Assembly (NCBI GenBank): GCA_029582155.1 | Contig: CM055901.1 | Location: 57,224,740 to 57,288,739 of the forward strand | Direction of reading: 5' to 3' | DNA: 64,000 bases | Source of the DNA: Panopea generosa | Lineage: Eukaryota; Mollusca; Bivalvia; Adapedonta; Hiatellidae | Shown: positions 35,440 through 64,000 of the stretch, piece by piece | How positions within the stretch are numbered: the stretch's first letter is position 1 | Layout of the letters: every line of letters begins with the position of its first letter | Notes under the pieces: model-generated | Told to the model about the DNA's origin: nothing | What the model saw: the letters and a program-made list of their open reading frames with translations, nothing else | The model's database searches: none | Program-made: the position numbers and the translations under genes

Positions 35440-36115
35440 ACCAGAGAACTGTGATCACTGGTCCATAGCGAACTGTGATCACTGGTCTGTAAAGAATTGT
35501 GATCACTGGTCCATAGAGAACTGTAACCACTGGTCAGTAGAGAACTGTGATCACTGGTCCATAGAGAATTGTGATCACTGGTCCATAGAAAACTGTGATC
35601 AATGGTCTGTTCAGAACTGTGATCACTGGTCGGTAAAGAACTGTGATCACTGGTCCATAGAGAACTGTAACCACTGGTCTGTAGAGAACTGTGATCACTG
35701 GTCTGTTCAGAATTGTGATCACTGGTCCATAGAAAACAGTGATCAATTGTTCATAGAGTACTGTGACCACTGATTCATAGAGTTCTGTGACCACTCGTCC
35801 ATAGAGAACTGTGATCACTGGTCCATAGAGAACTGTGATCACTGGTCCATTGAGAACGTAGATCACTGGTCCATAGAGAACTGTGATCACTGGTCCATAG
35901 AGAACGTAGAGAATGGAGATCACTGGTCCCTAGAGAAAGGAGATCACTGGTCCATAAAGAACTGTGATCACTGGTCCATAGAGAACTGTAATCAATGGTC
36001 CATAAAGAACTGTGACCACTGGTCCATAGAGAACTGTGACCACTGGTCCATAGACAAGGGTAATCACTGGTCTATAGAGAACTGCGATCACTGGTCTATA
36101 GAGAACTGCAGTTAG
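35440..36115. repeat. Minisatellite, 24-bp unit, about 28 copies, just 3' of the phosphatase stop codon
   Basis: Unit CTGGTCCATAGAGAACTGTG plus ATCA. Because 24 is a multiple of three, long meaningless open frames arise on the minus strand. It starts 116 bp after the stop codon at 36231, so it may be transcribed as 3' UTR. Confidence 0.93.
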
Positions 36116-36230
36116 AACATCTACCATATGTCAATAAAAGGCATTTCTTTCATAATTGCAACCAATCCTGTTTATCTTATATTGAACCTTAGTGACCCAG
36201 ACATTTGAACATCAGGCTTAAAAGTCTGTT

Positions 36231-57720
<21,490 letters not shown>

Positions 57721-57723
57721 CTG

Positions 57724-58560
57724 CAAAAAAACATTTAAATAGTTTTATTTTTGTGGATGGTTGTTTGGCAACTTATGACTGGTTTGTAATTTGATCTGGA
57801 AACCCTGACTGTCTTCCATACAATGAATCATGTATTTAATTAAACAAGACCAAACAATATCACATACATGTAACCCAAGTATCATAGACAGAACTGGTAC
57901 AATGGAAATTGGGCGATAATTATTTTTGTCCTGTTCTGAATTCCTTTTTTAAATATTAGTGTGAATAAATTTTTTTATTACTATTTTACAGAGAATATCA
58001 TATTTGTGCCTGATATTCTAAACTTTATCAGATGAGGTGGAGAAAAAAAAACCGGCACGAATCTGATAAATTTTAGACAAACAGGCACTAACATGGTGTG
58101 CTATATTTACCATATCTTTATTTGCAGGTTTCATTTATTTTTATTTAAACCTCAACAACTGATTCAACAGCAAACAAACAAATGTGTGTACATCTGCAGT
58201 AAATAGTTTCAAATTTTATTGATGAAATTAAAACGAAACAAACATAGTTTTTATGGAAGCTGTTCGACACTTAAAAAATTATTAATTGTCATTTATATGT
58301 ATTAACATCATAAACAGTTTATCAATGATAAAAAAATATTTAAACACAGATTTAAAACAATGCAAAGCAATGATGTCATCAATTTGTGTGTTACTGCCTG
58401 ATAAATCTTCCTTGCCAATGAAGAAAAAGTAAATCTAACCCCGCTTTATTACATAGAATAATACATAATGACATGATAAAAAAAACAACACTGGCACTCA
58501 TTTTCAGAAATATGGTAGATAGCTCATTAAGTCCAGCGTATTCATTCTATGATAGTCCTT
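57724..58560. other. Phosphatase intron, nothing recognised
   Basis: AT-rich sequence with no PTP-like exon, tandem array or repeat that I could support. Confidence 0.4.
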
Positions 58561-60830
58561 TTAATTGTTTAAACTACATATATATAGGCTACTGTAATTG
58601 TTAACATAACATTCATAATTATAGTCTACTGTATTTGTTTACATATCATATATAATTATAGTCTACTGTAATTGTTTACATTACATACATATACCCTACA
58701 GTGATTGTTTATATTACATACATACATAATGTCTATTGTTACTGTTTACATTACATATATTATAATCTACTGTAATTATTTACATTACATACATATATCC
58801 TACTGTAAGTGTTTACACTACATACCTATAATCTACTGTAATTGTTTACATTACATATATTCTACTGTAATTATTTACACTACATACATATAGTCTACTG
58901 TAATTGTTTACATTACATACATATATTTACTGTAATTATTTACACTACATACATATAGTCTACTGTAATTTTTATACATTACATATATTCCACTGTAATT
59001 ATTTGCACTACATACATATAGTCTATAGCCTACTGTAGTTGTTTACATTACATATATTCTACTGTAATTGTTTACATAACATACATATAGCCTACAGTAA
59101 TTGTTTACATAACATACATATAGCCTACTGTAATTGTTTACATAACATACATGTAGTCTACTGTAATTGTTTACATTATATACATATATTCTACTGTAAT
59201 TGTTTACACTGCATACATTATAGACTACTGTAATTGTTTACATTATATACATATTATCTACTATGATTGTTTACTTTACAAACACATATTGTACTGTAAT
59301 TGTTTACATAACATACATATAGTCTTCCCTAATTGTTTGCATTACACACATATAGTCTACTGTAACTGTTTACATCATATATATATATCCTACTGTAATT
59401 GTTTACATTACAAATATATATGCTAGTAATGTAATTGTTTACATTACATACATATATCCTACTGTAATTGTTTACATTACATACATACAGTCTACTGTGA
59501 TTGTTTACATTACATACATATAGAATACTGTAACTATTTATATAACATACATAAAGTCTACTGTAATTGTTCACATTACATACATATAGTCTACTTAATT
59601 TTTTACATTGCATACATATATGCTAGTACTGTAATTGTTTACATAACATATATATAGTCTACTATAAATGTCTACTATAACTGTTTACATTACATACATA
59701 AAGTCTACTGTAATTGTTAACATTACATACATATAGCCTACTGTAATTGTTTAAATAACATACATACAGTCTACTGTAATTGTTCACATTACATACATAT
59801 AGTCTACTTAATTTTTTACATTGCATACATTATAGACTACTGTAATTGTTAAAATTATACATATAGTCTACTGTGATTGTTTACATTACATACATATATC
59901 CCACTGTAATTGTTTACATTACATCCATAAAGTCTACTGTAACTGTTTACATTACATACATATATCATACTGTAGCTGTTTACATTATATACATATATGC
60001 TAGTACTGTAATTGTTTACATTACATTCATATAATCTACTGTAATTGTTTATACTACATACATATAGCCTACTGTGATTGTTTACATTACATACATATAG
60101 TCTACTGTGATTGTTTACATTACACACATATAGTCTACTGTGATTGTTTACATTACATACATAAAGCCTACTGTGATTGTTTACATTACATACATATAGT
60201 ATCCTGTGATTGTTTACATTACATACATATACAATACTGTAACTATTTATATAACATACATATAGTCTACTGTAATTGTTTACATTAAATACATATAGTC
60301 TACTGTGATTGTTTACATTACACACATATAGTCTACTGTGATTGTTTACATTACACACATATAGTCTACTGTGATTGTTTACACTACATACATATAGCCT
60401 ACTGTGATTGTTTACATTACATACATATAGTCTACTGTGATTGTTTACATTACATACATATAGAATACTGTAACTATTTATATAACATACATATAGTCTA
60501 CTGTGATTGTTTACATTACATACATATAGTCTACTGTGATTGTTTACATTACACACATATAGTCTACTGTGATTGTTTACATTAAATACATATAGTCAAC
60601 TGTTATTGTTTACATTACATACAAATAGTATTTTGTGATTGTTTACATTTCATAGATATAGTCTACTGTTACTGTTTATATTACATACATATAGTCTTCT
60701 GTGATTGTTTACATTACATACATATAGCCTACTGTAATTGTTTACATACATATAGTCTACTGTAATTGTTTACAATATATACATGTAGGCTACTGTAATT
60801 CTTTACATTACATACATAATTATAGTCTAC
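58560..60830. repeat. Minisatellite, 33-bp unit, about 68 copies
   Basis: Unit TCTACTGTAATTGTTTACAT then TACATACATATAG. The 33-bp period (11 codons) creates open frames up to 233 codons on the minus strand; these are artefacts. The right half is enriched in TGTGATTG, the left half in TGTAATTG. Confidence 0.96.
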
Positions 60831-62112
60831 TGTAATGATAGTGAAACTTAACTGTTCACCATCTCCAATACTGACACTATCATATACTTATACATACAGT
60901 GCAGTTTTCCCTTAACTTTGTAATGAATATAAGCATTTAAATGAAATTGGTAGACGAGCAAAGAAACATTAAATTTGTTAGTTGTAATTTCTGGATATAA
61001 AATGAGGTTATATTCTTCATCACGTATTAAATGAGTCTGATAAGTAGTAGTTTCACTAGATTCAGTTTTTACATTCTTTCATAATTTTCATGATTTTTAT
61101 CATTTTCATTTAATGTTCTAGAAAAGTAGGATGTTTTGGCTTCATGGTACACATCACATTTCTACTGAACTTATATTTATCCACCTCTCCAGTTATTTTT
61201 GATGTTTGCCAAAGATATCTTACTTTTAAACTAGGATGGCTGCTCAACACACATTTAAAAAGGGGCATGATCGTTTAAAATGTTATAAACAGATAGCAGT
61301 TATAAACAAAACTATAACTTTTCTTTCTTCATTAGTATACATTTGGCCCCTGAGTTTAAAAACCTCTTTTTTCATGTTACACACAAATTTGTACTCAATT
61401 TCCAGGATTCATAAAAAAAACATAAATTAAAGCGCAAAACCACTTGATTCGACCTCATATATGAAAGAACTAATGGTTCTGATAGAAAAATGCTGCACAG
61501 TGTTGAATTATAAGAATATTACACGGGTTTGTCATTTTCTTGCATACCAAAGATATAAAATAATTATTTAATCTTATTTTGTCATTATATTTTTTACACC
61601 AGTTGCTTTTATATGATTTACTTCATATTTTTTTTTAAGTTACATTTTAAATGAGTCTTAACATCATAGCGTGAGAATTTTATCTTAGCCCTTGGTTGAG
61701 ATAGAAATATCTAACCCTGGTAAAAATGCAGATATCCTTATCTGGTGTGCAAGAAAAAACTATCCAATATACATCTGATGACTCTTTGCCAAGTAGTTAC
61801 TTAGAAACAGAGCTGTGCATTAAACATAAACACTGAACTGTAACACAAGTACCATTTTATCTTTTTTAAAAAACGAAAAAAAAAAAAAAAAATGATTGCA
61901 CGAAATAATGTACCGTAGGTGCTTGACATAATATACGAGATATTTTAATATGGTGGCATTATTTTGTGTACAAATTATGTTAAAAATATTATAAAATAGT
62001 CTACTAAACAGACTACAAAAGTGACTGAAAAATACTAAAAGTGGGTATATCAGGGGAAAAAAATAGAAATGTCTTAAAAAACGATATTATTTAAAAAATA
62101 GATCAAAGCAAC
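60831..62112. other. Phosphatase intron, nothing recognised
   Basis: AT-rich, with a poly(A) run near 61870-61890. No exon with PTP motifs. Confidence 0.4.
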
Positions 62113-62115
62113 TTA

Positions 62116-63943
62116 GGGCTTTTCCAGAATTAAATGTATGGGGGGGTCGGACGGCAGTATAATTAAAATTTTATGCCTGGTGGGTGTTTTCATAAAAAAA
62201 AATGATGCCTTGTGGGGTAAAAGTTTATTAAAATTTTATGCCTTGCCGGTATTTCCGTCTCTGAACCGAATTTTTTCTTCAACACCGTTTTTCTTCTCGA
62301 AATTTTATACATATTTCCTCCCGTCGCATACAAAAACATAAAAATGTCCTTCCCCATGTACCGCAGCGAGTCAATATCCCGCAGCGTCAAGATTTCGGCG
62401 AGTGTCTTTTCTTTATCGCAGCAGAAACTGCAGGTCTTTTAAATTTACCTTGATTTGACCTACATGTTTGCCACTGACACGCGTGTTGTAACGATTGTAG
62501 TACACAACCTCCAGACATCAGGAACAAGTGACCGTTTTACGCGACTACACAGTTGGACACTCGATACACTGGTGTTGTTTACGTTAGGAATTGTCTTCAA
62601 TTAACTTTTTCATCTCAAACTGATTGATCTTTTTTTTGTTAAGACCGCTATAATATAATTACATCACCCGACAACAACATATTATTTAATTTGTTTGTTT
62701 GAAACAAAGTATAATTATCTACCTTCGGACTTCCCGAAAAGTGACAAGAAACATACTCTTAGTCGTGAATAAACTATTTAAACGGAAATGTACGAGCTAA
62801 TCAGATGGCGGAATACACTCGTAGCAGGCCGTAACCCCGTCTACTATATTAAATTGATGCCGAGATGCCGTGTATAAAGTTATCTCCTCAAGTAAATTTC
62901 ACGAATTATATATCAATATTTGGCGTATCAGATAAGTTTACAAATACTCCAATATGAATATGATATGAATATACAGATGTTTATAATATTAAATTCTGCA
63001 AAAACTACGATTCAACTCTACGGCCGTATTGTATGCGTATCCGCGCTGTTTGTCAGATGGTGTAAAACGCTAATTTATTAGGTACAAAAAGAAACACCAA
63101 GAAATGCAAAGTGTGTGATTGGGACATTGCGTCATCAGTGAAAATAACATCCACATTCTCAGATTTGTCATACCGCGCCCTACGCCTCATTCTTACCCCA
63201 GCGTCTGAAAAAATCATGGGGAAAAGCAGATATTTTTTAGCGGTCGTACAAAAACATAAATTGAACTGTGAAATTGTCTTCGAGCATCCATAACCGGATT
63301 ATTTGCCATCGGGTGTACGAAATGAGGTCAAATTAGATTAAACCTTTATCGACAGTAGGGAGTAAATAACATGTGTCATAATAATGTTTGTTTCACTGTC
63401 AGAGTGACGTCATCGGACATTGGCGCAAGGCGTTATGGAAAGGGACAGCGTGTTCATTCTGTGCATAAATTTAGGCATGTGTAGTTATAAACATAACTCT
63501 CTTTACGGATTGTATCAATTTAATAGTAATTAGTTAACTGAAAATAAACATTTTAGAATACAATTAGTTACAAACACTAACCTTTAATTATCATTATATT
63601 GTGTGGTTTTTTTTCGTCTGGTATCTGTAGTGCCCCTTTATTTAATTCTCGACCTGAGGTAAATTGTGACGTAATCACTTGCATATCGGCATTAGATCAA
63701 AAGTGTAACGTCGGCGTACTTCAAAGAAAGTAGGCAACCGTTCAGACTAGTAATTTTGCAAGCGTTACAATGAGAAAACATTAGAAAGGGGATTTTAGCC
63801 TTTTTTTATTTTGTGCATGGTGGTGTTTTATCAAATTAATATTTTATGCATGGTGGTATATATCACAATTAAATTTTATGCCCTGTGGGTAAAAAAAATA
63901 AGTGCCGTCCGACCCCCCCTTACATTTAATTCTGGAAAAGCCC
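62116..63943. mobile_element. PIF/Harbinger-like non-autonomous element, 1.83 kb
   Basis: Inverted ends: GGGCTTTTCCAGAATTAAAT at the left and its inverse at the right, continuing through GGGGGGTCGGACGGCA. Flanked by TTA on both sides (62113-62115, 63944-63946), the 3-bp target of PIF/Harbinger elements. Both subterminal zones hold direct copies of ATTTTATGCC with GGTGGGT. Two short open stretches inside match no transposase known to me. Confidence 0.8.
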
Positions 63944-64000
63944 TTATGGTTATCTGGTCGAGATTGGATCTAGGAAAGATATAGGCACAATTCATTAAGA

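Noticed and set aside
35534..36127. Long VLYGPVIT-type open frames
   Set aside because: Artefact of a 24-bp repeat unit in the 3' region of the phosphatase gene.
59855..60556. 233-codon open frame on the minus strand
   Set aside because: It is a translation of the 33-bp minisatellite (11-codon period); no start context, splice borders or non-repeat sequence.
62190..62390. 66-codon open frame inside the Harbinger-like element
   Set aside because: Overlaps the subterminal repeats and resembles no transposase or Myb-like protein of that superfamily.

Overview
The window looks like nuclear DNA of an invertebrate animal, most likely a bivalve mollusc. Genes are split by spliceosomal introns, the DNA is AT-rich, tRNA-derived SINEs and small inverted-repeat transposons are dense, and the GAGGCCCAAG-type dispersed repeat is one I associate with bivalves. 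The species assignment is inference. There are no bacterial operons, rRNA genes, intact tRNA genes or CRISPR arrays.

Three protein-coding genes can be rebuilt by joining exons by eye. (1) A TIMM29 orthologue (mitochondrial inner-membrane TIM22 translocase subunit) lies on the minus strand, with coding exons at 6059-6137 and 184-737. (2) A YIPF1/YIPF2 orthologue (five-pass Golgi/ER membrane protein) lies on the plus strand, with seven coding exons from 6156 to 18023. The two start codons face away from each other across 18 bp. From memory, TIMM29 and YIPF2 are also head-to-head neighbours in human 19p13.2, so this looks like an ancient bidirectional gene pair. (3) The 3' half of a receptor-type tandem-domain protein tyrosine phosphatase lies on the minus strand, with nine exons from 57720 down to 36231. 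It encodes the end of an active D1 domain and a degenerate D2 domain. Its 5' exons lie beyond the right edge. Genes 2 and 3 converge on about 16-18 kb of repeat-rich intergenic DNA.

Region by region: 1-6137 is TIMM29 with a 5.3 kb intron holding repeats. 6156-19200 is the YIPF gene; its introns hold a 2.9 kb hAT-like element, a piggyBac-like MITE and four minisatellites. 19.2-31 kb is intergenic, with SINEs, MITEs and relics. 31.2-36.2 kb is a run of short minisatellites at and beyond the 3' end of the phosphatase gene. 36.3-57.7 kb is the phosphatase gene, whose last intron is almost filled by a 5.7 kb, 77-bp satellite. 57.7-64 kb is a phosphatase intron with a 33-bp array and a 1.8 kb Harbinger-like element. 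Tandem arrays make up roughly a quarter of the window.

The most unusual observation is that several arrays are built from splice junctions. In YIPF intron 5 and in the phosphatase intron at 52790-56207, both the donor side and the acceptor side are tandemly amplified. The repeat unit includes the exon edge, the splice site and the start or end of the intron, so the real splice site sits beside several to dozens of near-copies. No single-origin mechanism is proven; this is the candidate for a previously undescribed phenomenon.
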